Shown: in pieces, positions 34,197 through 41,964 of the stretch | How positions within the stretch are numbered: the first letter of the stretch is position 1 | Layout of the letters: every line of letters starts with the position of its first letter | NCBI RefSeq assembly: GCF_004016525.1 | Contig: NZ_SACJ01000016.1 | Location: forward strand, 40,037 to 104,036 | Length of the DNA stretch: 64,000 nt | Direction of reading: 5' to 3' | Source of the DNA: Flavobacterium sufflavum | GTDB taxonomy: Bacteria > Bacteroidota > Bacteroidia > Flavobacteriales > Flavobacteriaceae | Notes under the pieces: generated by a model | Databases searched by the model: none | What the model was told of the DNA's origin: nothing | What the model saw: the letters and a program-made list of their open reading frames with translations, nothing else | Program-made: the position numbers and the translations under genes

Positions 34197-34835
34197 ATAG
34201 CCGTTTAAGTCCTTTTTTCGTCCAATAGTTCTCGTAATAATATCTTTCTCTAAGTCCAAGCCACGAGCCGGCGAATATTCACGTCCGTACCAAATAATTT
34301 GCAGATGCAAATCATTCCATAGTTCTTCAGGAAATATACGTTTGGCATCTTTTTCGGTTTGGACCACATTTTTTCCATTGGTTAAATTCCAACGATACAT
34401 CAGTCGATGAATGTGGGTGTCTACCGGAAAAGCAGGTACGCCAAAGGCTTGTGACATCACTACACTGGCGGTTTTATGTCCCACGGCAGGTAGTTCTTCC
34501 AAAGCTTCAAAACTCTGCGGAACCTGACCATTGTGTTTTTCGATTAGAATTTGTGATAAGCCGTGAATTCCTTTAGACTTCATTGGCGATAAGCCACAAG
34601 GACGAATAATCTCCTTGATTTCTTCCACCGACATTTTTACCATATCATACGGATTATCGGCTTTAGCAAAAAGCAAAGGCGTAATTTGGTTGACTCTCAC
34701 ATCGGTGCATTGTGCCGAAAGTAGAACAGCAATTAACAGCGTATAAGGGTCTTTATGGTCTAGCGGAATCGGGATGGTAGGATAAAGTTCTTTTAACGTA
34801 TTTATAACAAATGTTACCCGTTCTTGTTTGGTCAT
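34188..34835 (-). CDS. nth: Endonuclease III (DNA glycosylase/AP lyase) lacking the Fe-S cluster
   Basis: 215 residues. The HhH-GPD core is complete: LLSAQCTDVRVN, LPAVGHKTASVVM with catalytic Lys121, and FPVDTHIHR with Asp139, equivalent to E. coli Lys120 and Asp138. After IWYGREYSPARGLD, where E. coli Nth has the four cysteines of its [4Fe-4S] cluster, there is none: the tail reads LEKDIITRTIGRKKDLNGYKK. Only two cysteines remain, both in the core. The enzyme removes oxidised pyrimidines in base excision repair; the cluster is not catalytic, so activity is likely kept. Gene is convergent with the sigma-factor unit. Confidence 0.92.
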   Translation of the reverse strand: MTKQERVTFVINTLKELYPTIPIPLDHKDPYTLLIAVLLSAQCTDVRVNQITPLLFAKADNPYDMVKMSVEEIKEIIRPCGLSPMKSKGIHGLSQILIEKHNGQVPQSFEALEELPAVGHKTASVVMSQAFGVPAFPVDTHIHRLMYRWNLTNGKNVVQTEKDAKRIFPEELWNDLHLQIIWYGREYSPARGLDLEKDIITRTIGRKKDLNGYKK

Positions 34836-34967
34836 TTTAGTTTAATTTTGGATTGTAAAGAAAAGGAATTTCAATTGCAATGGCAAAAAATCAATGACAA
34901 TGTCAATTTTAAATAATTAATTTTTACGCTCCAAAACTCATAACTAACAACTCATAACTCAAAAATT

Positions 34968-35420
34968 ATGACAACATTAAAAAAAGGCGATAAGGCTCCC
35001 GATTTTTTTGGCGTAGACCAAGACGGAAAGCCACATCAATTAGAAGATTATAAAGGAAAAAAATTAGTGGTTTTCTTTTATCCAAAAGCCAGCACGCCGG
35101 GTTGTACCGCCGAAGCCTGTGATTTAAGAGATAATTTCGAGCGTTTTCAGGCTAATAATTACGCCTTGTTAGGTGTAAGTGCCGATTCGGCAAAAGCGCA
35201 AGCCAAATTCAAAGATAAATATGAATTTCCTTTTCCTTTATTGGCAGACGAAGATAAAGAAGTTATTGAGGCATTTGGTGTTTGGGGACCTAAAAAGTTC
35301 ATGGGACGCGAATATGATGGCATTCACAGAACTACTTTTGTAATCGATGAAAACGGAATCATTGATGAAGTCATTGAAAATGTTAAAACAAAAGAGCATG
35401 CCGCTCAAATTTTAAAATAA
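34968..35420 (+). CDS. bcp: Thioredoxin-dependent thiol peroxidase (Bcp-type peroxiredoxin)
   Basis: 150 residues, the full family length. FYPKASTPGCTAEACDLRD contains the peroxidatic Cys46 and, five residues on, the resolving Cys51, the arrangement of atypical two-cysteine Bcp/PrxQ enzymes. The preceding PKAxTPGC and the later RTTFVIDENG are canonical. It reduces hydrogen peroxide and organic hydroperoxides using thioredoxin in the cytoplasm. It is divergent from nth, with an intergenic region containing degenerate CTCATAACT repeats, and is ended by a strong hairpin. Confidence 0.95.
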   Translation: MTTLKKGDKAPDFFGVDQDGKPHQLEDYKGKKLVVFFYPKASTPGCTAEACDLRDNFERFQANNYALLGVSADSAKAQAKFKDKYEFPFPLLADEDKEVIEAFGVWGPKKFMGREYDGIHRTTFVIDENGIIDEVIENVKTKEHAAQILK

Positions 35421-35422
35421 AC

Positions 35423-35459
35423 AAAAACGCCACAAAGAAATTCTTTTGTGGCGTTTTTT
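35423..35459 (+). terminator. Terminator after bcp, 14-bp perfect stem
   Basis: AAAAACGCCACAAA (35423-35436) pairs with TTTGTGGCGTTTTT (35445-35458). A nearly identical hairpin lies at 37768-37804. Confidence 0.85.
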
Positions 35460-35580
35460 GTTGTTGAATAGGTATGCGAAAGGATTCGCGCACCAGCTGG
35501 GATTAAATTAAGCCATTCTTCGGATTTGCTAAATCATCCCAAATACAAAACCACTAAAACCCCAATTTTGCAAAACGTGT

Positions 35581-35590
35581 GTTAGCGGTA
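35581..35590 (+). repeat. GTTAGCGGTA, downstream flank of the DUF2971 gene
   Basis: This 10-mer is the exact inverse of TACCGCTAAC at 36396-36405 on the other side of the DUF2971 gene. It lies in a region (35460-35597) of repeat-like sequence containing the CGAAAGGATTCG hairpin. Confidence 0.5.
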
Positions 35591-35597
35591 GTGTTTT

Positions 35598-36350
35598 TTA
35601 GTAAATAGGTTCATTGTCTAAAGAAGAATTAATAACATTAAAATCAAATCCAAATTTTACACAAGTTTCAGAAACTAAATCCGAAAACCATTTTGGTGAA
35701 TCTGGAGAAACAAAAATATTTTCAACTAAATCATCTAGATTTATTTTAATTTTACAACCTCCATTTTGTAAGTCAATATCTTTAGTATTTGCTGGAGCTT
35801 CAACAGGTATAATTGCTCTAAGTTCATTTTCGTGAGAAAAACTTTTTCTTTTATGAACGAAAGGTGCAAATCCATTTTCAAATATTATATCATCATTTTC
35901 ATAATCAATATACTTTACAGTTCCAATGAAGAATTCAAATTGTGAACATTTTAGAACTTTATTTAATTTTTTAAAACTAGATTGGATTACTATTCCTTCA
36001 TTAGACTTCAAATATAATTTCCACATTGCTGCTGATTCATAATCATTCATATGCCAACAATTTACACCAAAATCTTGTCTGCTTTTTTTTTTAAAGTCAC
36101 TATATTTTTGGACATCTTCAAAATTATCTACTACTTCACCATTTATAATTTCTTGTTGAATTGCAACTTTTCTCGATTTAAATGTTTTTAATGGTACAGA
36201 ACCTTCAAAAATATCTTCAAATTTATCAACTCTTGTAAAGTATAAAGATTGCGAATTGAGCAAATCTATAAATTTTGTAAAGTCAACATATCTCCAAATT
36301 TTTTGATTTTGATTTTTTGGCTTTAAAAATGAAGAATGTTTAAGTATCAT
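35598..36350 (-). CDS. DUF2971 domain protein
   Basis: 250 soluble residues. The DUF2971 pattern is present: IWRYVDFTKFIDLLNSQSLYFTRVDKFEDIFEG at the start, WHMNDYESAAMWKLYLKSNEGIVIQS in the middle and KSFSHENELRAIIP in the C-terminal half. These Trp, Asp, Glu and Arg residues are conserved in the family, which is scattered among bacteria, often next to defence or mobile genes, and has no established activity. Here, the gene is single and flanked by inverted 10-mers (35581, 36396), suggestive of a transferred cassette. Its composition is as AT-rich as its surroundings. Its function is unknown. Confidence 0.75.
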   Translation of the reverse strand: MILKHSSFLKPKNQNQKIWRYVDFTKFIDLLNSQSLYFTRVDKFEDIFEGSVPLKTFKSRKVAIQQEIINGEVVDNFEDVQKYSDFKKKSRQDFGVNCWHMNDYESAAMWKLYLKSNEGIVIQSSFKKLNKVLKCSQFEFFIGTVKYIDYENDDIIFENGFAPFVHKRKSFSHENELRAIIPVEAPANTKDIDLQNGGCKIKINLDDLVENIFVSPDSPKWFSDLVSETCVKFGFDFNVINSSLDNEPIY

Positions 36351-36395
36351 TTAATTCTCTTTTATTGTAATGTAAATCATTCTTTTTGGCAATAT

Positions 36396-36405
36396 TACCG
36401 CTAAC
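36396..36405 (+). repeat. TACCGCTAAC, upstream flank of the DUF2971 gene
   Basis: Exact inverse of the 10-mer at 35581-35590. Together the two bracket one gene. Confidence 0.5.
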
Positions 36406-36516
36406 TTGTATATAGATCTGATAAAGTCATACTTATCAATGCTTTGTCTAATAAATATCAGTGTTTGATTATTTTCAAAAATAGGATATTTATTTCAAAA
36501 ATTATTAAAGGAACAT

Positions 36517-37116
36517 TTATAAATAATCTACATCGTTGTTAAGGCTGTTATAATTTCTGGCGAAATTTAATTGAGATTTTAAATAGCCTACTTCTTTTAG
36601 ATTTTGGTATTGTTCTAATTGAGGTAATATTGTTTTGTGAAATTGTTCTTTTAATGATTTGAATTGATCAACGTTTTCGATATAAAATCGATATTTAAAT
36701 TTTTGCCCATTTTTGATGAATTTTATTGTATTTTCAATTCCGTCATAGCTCTTACTGTGATGATTTTCGTCATGGCCATAAACTCTACCTCTGTAAGCAA
36801 ATATGTCAATTTCAATTTCCTGTAAATCACTCCAATTGTGCACCGTGCTATTTTGATTTTCGTTAATTTCAATGTTGTCTTGGGAAAAACTGATTGATAT
36901 TGTTTTTTGAATGATTTTTGGAAGAGTGAACTTGCCTTTTGTAGCTATATTGTATAATTTAAGGCAAATAATCCCCACAATCATACTAAGACAAAATACA
37001 GGTTGCTTAGTTTTTATTCCATAAGCGAAAGGGATGAAAGTAATTGCAAGTATGATTGTAATAAAAAATATTTCTAGTATTGTTGGTTTTTGGTGAATAA
37101 CAAGTGGAAAATTCAT
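36517..37116 (-). CDS. Two-helix membrane protein, YcxB-like
   Basis: 199 residues. Two membrane helices near the N-terminus (about 14-32 and 37-54) are followed by a cytoplasmic domain with DNIEINENQNSTVHNWSDLQEIEID and a conserved-looking charged tail. The layout (short N-terminus, two helices, then a beta-rich domain with an aromatic WxxLxxI core) resembles YcxB-like proteins, which are uncharacterised. The next gene upstream has the same design, so the two are probably related and co-transcribed (37-base spacing). I give the family tentatively. Confidence 0.5.
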   Translation of the reverse strand: MNFPLVIHQKPTILEIFFITIILAITFIPFAYGIKTKQPVFCLSMIVGIICLKLYNIATKGKFTLPKIIQKTISISFSQDNIEINENQNSTVHNWSDLQEIEIDIFAYRGRVYGHDENHHSKSYDGIENTIKFIKNGQKFKYRFYIENVDQFKSLKEQFHKTILPQLEQYQNLKEVGYLKSQLNFARNYNSLNNDVDYL

Positions 37117-37153
37117 TTGGTTTTTATAAGGAATTATTTGATTGAAATAAATA

Positions 37154-37672
37154 TTACTGTTTGATTTTATTTTCTAGAAAAGTTATTATTTGCTCAAACT
37201 TTTCACTTCCCACTTCTTTTTTAGATAATATAAAACGGATTCCAATATTAGTATCAAGAAATATTGTTTCATCTATTTTTTTTAAACTGGAAAAAGCATT
37301 CCATTTTAGTGTAGAATCTTGTTTGTAATTTTTGTAACGGAAATAATCTTCTTGAAATTCCCATATTTCATTATCAGCCGCTAGTAGACATTCTTCAGCT
37401 TCAGTATTTATTATGTCAAAATAGGTTTTTTTGTTTTTAATGTAATAATCATTAGCTCTGTAGCAAAACATAAGGGAAAGAATACCCATGCCAATAAAAA
37501 TGACTCCAATATTATTTTGACCAATTATAATTAAAATTCCAAGTGTAATAAGTATAATTCCTAAAATTAGATTTTCTCTTCTTCTTTTTAAATTTTTACT
37601 CCAAGCTAAATCAAAACTTAATTTATTTTGTTCTTTATGAATGTTTTTGTCAAAGGGAATTTCAAATTTCAT
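37154..37672 (-). CDS. Two-helix membrane protein, YcxB-like
   Basis: 172 residues. Residues 1-30 are charged (DKNIHKEQNKLSFDLAWSKNLKRRREN), then two tight helices (LILGIILITLGILIIIG and GVIFIGMGILSLMFC), then a domain with EIWEFQEDYFRYKNYKQDSTLKWNAFSSLKKIDETIFL and a closing RFILSKKEVGSEKFEQIITFLENKI. The segment WNAFSSLKKIDE followed by strands and a final 'F-x-x-I-x-x-F-L' helix is the YcxB-like pattern. It is the first gene of a two-gene unit with 36517-37116. Its function is unknown. Confidence 0.6.
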   Translation of the reverse strand: MKFEIPFDKNIHKEQNKLSFDLAWSKNLKRRRENLILGIILITLGILIIIGQNNIGVIFIGMGILSLMFCYRANDYYIKNKKTYFDIINTEAEECLLAADNEIWEFQEDYFRYKNYKQDSTLKWNAFSSLKKIDETIFLDTNIGIRFILSKKEVGSEKFEQIITFLENKIKQ

Positions 37673-37767
37673 TTACTTTAGTTTTAAAAAAGAGTGTTTT
37701 TCTATATTTTTATTTCAAATATATAACTTTTTAATATACTGAGTTTTTTCTGATATTTAAATAAGCT

Positions 37768-37807
37768 AAAAACGCCACAAGAGAATTTTCTTTGTGGCGT
37801 TTTTTTA
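37768..37807. terminator. Terminator hairpin, near-copy of the bcp terminator
   Basis: AAAAACGCCACAA (37768-37780) pairs with TTGTGGCGTTTTT (37792-37804). The stem sequence matches that at 35423-35458; only the loop differs. On the minus strand it would end the 37824-39278 transcript. Confidence 0.75.
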
Positions 37808-37823
37808 TAAAAGTTTTACTTTT

Positions 37824-39278
37824 TTATTCGGCTAAAGTCTTGTTTGGATCGTAACCAAAAAGACGTTGTTTTTTGATGATTTCAGAAACTCCTTCAGGAA
37901 GCATTGGTTCCCAGCCTGGTATTCCATGGTTGATCATTTTAAGGACTTCACGTGAAAATACTTTTAGGTTTTCTGGATTGTAATCTTTAATGTCAATTAC
38001 TTTTCCGTTGAATTTAAAGAATTTGTACAATTCTTTCATTCGTGGATGTACTTTTAAGTTTTCAGAAGTAGTGATTTCTCCATTTTCGTCTAACATTGGG
38101 TACAATAAAACCTTCATGTCTCTAAAGAATAATTTACCAAAAGCTTCCAGGATTCCACCACTTAGGTGACGATAGTACTTTTCGTCAAAAATATCAACCA
38201 GGTTGTTAACCCCCATGGCAAGTCCCATTCGAGCTTTAGTATAATTAGCAAAATATTCTACTACTTTATAGTATTCCTGGAAATTAGAAATCATTACCGT
38301 TTGTCCCAATGAGCAAAGCAGCTCGGCGCGATCCATGAAATCTCTTTCGTCAATTTCACCATCCGAACGCAAGTTAGATAAGGTGATTTCGAAAATAACC
38401 AAGGTGTTTTCTTTGTCAACTTTGTTTTCTTCAATAAACATGCGCATCGATTTCTCGTACATGTCCATGTTTACCTTAGTAACCGGACGGAAACTTCCTC
38501 TTAGCGCAAGAATATTTTTCTTGTATAAAATAGTGGCAGGAAGAATGTTTTTTCCTTTTGGGTTGAACATTACAGCATCGGTCATTCCGTTTTTAACTAA
38601 TTGCAAACTGATTAAACGGTTGTCTACATCAGCAAAACGGGGACCTGAGAAATTGATGGTGTCAATCTCCAGTTGGTCTTTGTCCAGGTGATCGTATAGA
38701 TAGCGTAATAGTTTTTTAGGATCGTTGTACTTGTAAAAAGCACCGTAAATTAAGTTTACGCCCAGAATTCCAAGGGTTTCCTGTTGGAGTTTGGCATCCG
38801 TTTCTTTAAAACGGATATGAAGTATAATTTCGTTGTAATCTTCGTTAGGGTCAATTTGGTAACTGATACCTACCCATCCGTGTCCTTTAAATTGTTTAGC
38901 GAAGTCAATTGTAGCTACCGTATTGGCATAACTAAAAAACATTTTGTTGGGGTGTTTCTCTCTGCTTAATCGTTTTTCAATTAAGTCAACTTCGTGCGAG
39001 AGCATTTTCTTCAGTCGGTTTTCAGTAACATAACGGCCGTCTTTTTCGACACCGTAAACGGCATCACTAAAATCTTTATCGTATGCTGACATGGCTTTTG
39101 CAATGGTTCCCGAAGAACCACCTGCTCTAAAAAAATGTCTTACTGTTTCTTGTCCTGCGCCTATCTCAGCAAATGTTCCATAAATATTTTCGTTTAAATT
39201 GATACGTAGTGCCTTGTCTTTAATTGAAGGGACTTGTGCAATGACTCTGTCACCTTTTAGTTTTATTTCGCTACCCAT
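37824..39278 (-). CDS. Conserved orphan protein, sometimes labelled nicotinate-nucleotide adenylyltransferase
   Basis: 484 residues, soluble. The opening MGSEIKLKGDRVIAQVPSIK and the block ENIYGTFAEIGAGQETVRHFFRAGGSSGTIAKAMSAYDK are, from memory, strongly conserved in the Bacteroidota. Database records sometimes call such proteins nicotinate-nucleotide adenylyltransferase, but I see no HxGH nucleotidyltransferase motif, so I do not adopt it. Later parts (LRSDGEIDERDFMDRAELLCSLGQTVMISNFQEYYKVVEYFANY) have alternating helix and strand. No membrane segment or signal. It is transcribed alone, divergent from the metallo-hydrolase. An essential-looking protein of unknown function. Confidence 0.7.
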   Translation of the reverse strand: MGSEIKLKGDRVIAQVPSIKDKALRINLNENIYGTFAEIGAGQETVRHFFRAGGSSGTIAKAMSAYDKDFSDAVYGVEKDGRYVTENRLKKMLSHEVDLIEKRLSREKHPNKMFFSYANTVATIDFAKQFKGHGWVGISYQIDPNEDYNEIILHIRFKETDAKLQQETLGILGVNLIYGAFYKYNDPKKLLRYLYDHLDKDQLEIDTINFSGPRFADVDNRLISLQLVKNGMTDAVMFNPKGKNILPATILYKKNILALRGSFRPVTKVNMDMYEKSMRMFIEENKVDKENTLVIFEITLSNLRSDGEIDERDFMDRAELLCSLGQTVMISNFQEYYKVVEYFANYTKARMGLAMGVNNLVDIFDEKYYRHLSGGILEAFGKLFFRDMKVLLYPMLDENGEITTSENLKVHPRMKELYKFFKFNGKVIDIKDYNPENLKVFSREVLKMINHGIPGWEPMLPEGVSEIIKKQRLFGYDPNKTLAE

Positions 39279-39379
39279 TTTTTAGTTTAATTTTATGTAT
39301 TTGCCTGATGTTACAAAGTTAATTAAATAGCTAGCCTAATAAAAGGGAAATAATCCTATTTTTGTGAAAAAAATAAGAT

Positions 39380-40144
39380 TTGAAGATATATTTTTTAGGT
39401 ACAGGTACTTCTCAGGGCATTCCGGTTATAGGGAGCGATCATCCCGTATGTAAAAGTACGGACAGTAAGGATAAAAGACTTCGCGTTTCGGTTTTGATAC
39501 GCTGGGATGATTATTCGTTTGTTATTGATTGTGGTCCTGATTTTAGGCAGCAGATGTTAACTTCCAACTGTAAGAAAGTAGATGGGATTGTTTTTACCCA
39601 TGAACATGCCGATCATACCGCCGGTTTAGACGATATAAGACCTTTTAATTTCAGGCAGGGCGAGATGCCTATTTATGCGCATCAGAGAGTTCTGGATGAT
39701 ATGCGAAGTCGTTTTGGTTATGTTTTTGAAACGGTGAATAAATACCCGGGAGCTCCTTCGGTAAAAACGATAGAAGTGGTTAATGATGTTCCGTTTCCAT
39801 TAGGGAATAAAATAGCTATTCCTGTTGATGTCATGCATGGCGATCTTCAGGTTTTTGGTTATCGGATAGATGATTTTGCCTATTTAACCGATGTGAAAAC
39901 TATTGAGGATGTCGAAATCGAAAAGCTTAAAAATCTGAAAGTTTTAGTGGTTAATGCATTGCGTGAAGAACATCATTTTTCGCACTTTAATTTACAGGAG
40001 GCTTTGGATTTTATTGCCGTAGTAAAACCGGAAAAAGCATATCTGACTCATATCAGCCATGTTTTAGGATTTCATGAAGAAGTACAACAAAAACTTCCTG
40101 AGAATGTATTCCTAGCTTATGATAATTTAGAAATCACCCTATAA
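39380..40144 (+). CDS. Metallo-beta-lactamase-fold hydrolase, PhnP-like
   Basis: 254 residues with a TTG start at 39380: the first strand KIYFLGTGTSQGIPVIG must be kept, and no ATG lies before it. The metal site is explicit in FTHEHADHTAGLDD (HxHxDH), followed by a later His in DVMHGD and by THISHVLGFHEE. GTGTSQGIP with the cysteine of HPVC (Cys24) is typical of the PhnP/RNase Z-like subgroup, which hydrolyses cyclic phosphodiesters. The substrate is unknown here. A TATTTTTG box at 39357-39364 lies 15 bases before the start. The 40155 gene follows after 10 bases and is surely co-transcribed. Confidence 0.85.
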   Translation: MKIYFLGTGTSQGIPVIGSDHPVCKSTDSKDKRLRVSVLIRWDDYSFVIDCGPDFRQQMLTSNCKKVDGIVFTHEHADHTAGLDDIRPFNFRQGEMPIYAHQRVLDDMRSRFGYVFETVNKYPGAPSVKTIEVVNDVPFPLGNKIAIPVDVMHGDLQVFGYRIDDFAYLTDVKTIEDVEIEKLKNLKVLVVNALREEHHFSHFNLQEALDFIAVVKPEKAYLTHISHVLGFHEEVQQKLPENVFLAYDNLEITL

Positions 40145-40154
40145 TATTTTTACA

Positions 40155-40655
40155 ATGAAAAAGTCATTCACGCTCTACGCCTTTATTTTGCTGGTATTGA
40201 TTAATGTTTTTACCTATATGTTTTTAAGTAAAGAAGTAGAATTTGAGCAGAACAGATACGAGAAAACCACAAAAAAGTTGAAGGATAGTTTGAATTCGAT
40301 TACCACAAAGTTAAATGATGCCAATTATTTTTCTTTAGAAAAAAATGAGAATGCCCAGAATTATTTTGATTCGGCTATAGCCAATAAAACAATTCCTTAC
40401 GAAAAATTGATTCCTGTATTAAAGGAAAAATTGATGGATTTTAATGCCAATCCAAAAGGAAATCCTTATGTGGGACAAGATCAGATAGGGGCAAATAAAT
40501 TTGTAATTAACAAAGTAAAAGTCCTAAACCATCGCTGGATTATTGCTGATTATAGTGATGGCAAAATGTGGGGAGAAGTGCTGTTGAAATATTTTGTCAA
40601 TGAAGACGAAAGTATTTCTTTTGAAGTGATGCAGTCTTTGCTTTATGCGCAATAA
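40155..40655 (+). CDS. Single-pass membrane-anchored protein of unknown function
   Basis: 166 residues. A membrane helix at residues 4-24 (FTLYAFILLVLINVFTYMFL) is followed by a coiled-coil-prone stretch (EVEFEQNRYEKTTKKLKDSLNSITTKL) and a C-terminal globular part with RWIIADYSDGKMWGEVLLKYF. It would face the periplasm. It is the second gene of the metallo-hydrolase unit, 10 bases apart. From memory, this small anchored protein is found in the Flavobacteriaceae without a known role. Confidence 0.6.
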   Translation: MKKSFTLYAFILLVLINVFTYMFLSKEVEFEQNRYEKTTKKLKDSLNSITTKLNDANYFSLEKNENAQNYFDSAIANKTIPYEKLIPVLKEKLMDFNANPKGNPYVGQDQIGANKFVINKVKVLNHRWIIADYSDGKMWGEVLLKYFVNEDESISFEVMQSLLYAQ

Positions 40656-40834
40656 AAATATAAGTCATATAAGTTTTAGGTTTAAACTTATCTCTTTTGT
40701 AGTTTAATGATTCCAACGACTTTAACTTATGGATCTAATTAATAAAACAGAAGCAAGAAACTAGATAAACAAAGGCTTATATGGCTTATATGTTTTAAAA
40801 GCTATTCCTTAAAATTAAAATGCTTCTTCAAAAC

Positions 40835-40871
40835 AAAAATCCCATCTCGTTTAGAACAAGATGGGATTTTT
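40835..40871 (-). terminator. Terminator of the transketolase unit
   Basis: AAAAATCCCATCT (40835-40847) pairs perfectly over 13 bp with 40859-40871. On the minus strand it is followed by a T-run and ends the transketolase transcript; the 235-base gap up to 40890 holds nothing else apart from degenerate CTTATAT repeats. Confidence 0.8.
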
Positions 40872-40890
40872 AATATATTTTAGAATCGAA

Positions 40891-41844
40891 TTATTTTCTA
40901 GCAATAACTCTTTCTACAGCTTCAACAATAGCTTGATTGTTTAATTTGTATTTTTCCATTAATTGCTCAGGAGTTCCAGATTCACCAAAACTATCTCTAA
41001 CAGCTACAAATTCTTGTGGGGTAGGATTGTTTACAGCTAATACACCTGCAATACTTTCTCCAAGACCACCAAGGTAGTTGTGCTCTTCAGCTGTAACGAT
41101 ACATTTAGTTTTAGCTACCGATTTCAAAATAGCTTCTGCATCTAATGGTTTAATCGTGTGGATATTGATTACTTCAGCAGAAATTCCTTTTTCTTCTAAT
41201 TTCTCAGCAGCAATTAAAGCTTCCCAAACTAAGTGACCTGTAGCAACAATAGTTACATCAGTACCTTCGTTTAATAGGATTGCTTTTCCAATGATGAAAG
41301 GTTCGTCAGCAGGAGTGAAGTTAGGTACAACCGGACGCCCAAAACGCAAGTAAGCAGGACCATGGTGATCAGCAAGAGCAATTGTAGCCGCTTTAGTTTG
41401 GTTGTGGTCACAAGTGTTGATTACAGTCATTCCTGGTAACATTTTCATCAATCCGATATCTTCAAGGATTTGGTGAGTTGCTCCATCTTCTCCTAAAGTT
41501 AATCCGGCGTGAGAAGCACAGATTTTTACGTTTTTATCAGAGTAAGCAACCGATTGACGAATTTGGTCATACACTCTTCCTGTAGAAAAGTTAGCGAAAG
41601 TTCCTGTAAAAGGAATTTTTCCACCAATAGTTAATCCAGCAGCAATTCCAATCATGTTTGCTTCAGCAATACCAATTTGGAAAAAACGCTCCGGGTGATT
41701 TTTCTTGAAATCATCAAATTTTAATGATCCAATTAAATCCGCACAAAGTGCTACTACATTTTCATTTTTCTGACCTAATTCAGTCATTCCCACTCCAAAA
41801 CCTGAACGGGTATCTTTACTTCCTGTATTTATATATTTTTTCAT
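40891..41844 (-). CDS. Transketolase, C-terminal half
   Basis: 317 residues containing the pyrimidine-binding and C-terminal domains. FGVGMTELGQKNENVVALCADLIGS, FFQIGIAEANMIGIAAGLTIGGKIPFTGTFANF with the glutamate that activates the thiamine cofactor, SHAGLTLGEDGATHQILEDIGLM and AEEHNYLGGLGE are all canonical. In E. coli, both halves lie in one chain; here they are separate genes, as in many archaea and anaerobes. It would work as a complex with the 41965 product in the pentose phosphate pathway, exchanging two-carbon units. The 120-base gap between the halves holds repetitive sequence. Confidence 0.9.
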   Translation of the reverse strand: MKKYINTGSKDTRSGFGVGMTELGQKNENVVALCADLIGSLKFDDFKKNHPERFFQIGIAEANMIGIAAGLTIGGKIPFTGTFANFSTGRVYDQIRQSVAYSDKNVKICASHAGLTLGEDGATHQILEDIGLMKMLPGMTVINTCDHNQTKAATIALADHHGPAYLRFGRPVVPNFTPADEPFIIGKAILLNEGTDVTIVATGHLVWEALIAAEKLEEKGISAEVINIHTIKPLDAEAILKSVAKTKCIVTAEEHNYLGGLGESIAGVLAVNNPTPQEFVAVRDSFGESGTPEQLMEKYKLNNQAIVEAVERVIARK

Positions 41845-41854
41845 TTGTTTTTTT

Positions 41855-41963
41855 TGAGTTACTGAGCCTCTAAGACTCTAAGATGCTAAGTTTTAAAATC
41901 TAAAATCAGAAATCGTTACCCGAGCCTGAAAGGCGAACAGGCGAAGCAATCTCTAATCTGAAA
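41855..41963. repeat. Degenerate intergenic repeats between the transketolase halves
   Basis: Short words such as CTAAGATGCTAAG and TCTAAAATCAGAAATC recur, and GCGAAGCAATCTC at 41941-41953 is shared exactly with 60444-60456 before rpmI. Nothing coding was found. Confidence 0.5.
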
Positions 41964-41964
41964 T

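Noticed and set aside
35581..36405. Integron-type attC sites around the DUF2971 gene
   Set aside because: The GTTAGCG/CGCTAAC words resemble but do not satisfy the GTTRRRY/RYYYAAC core, and no integrase is in the window.
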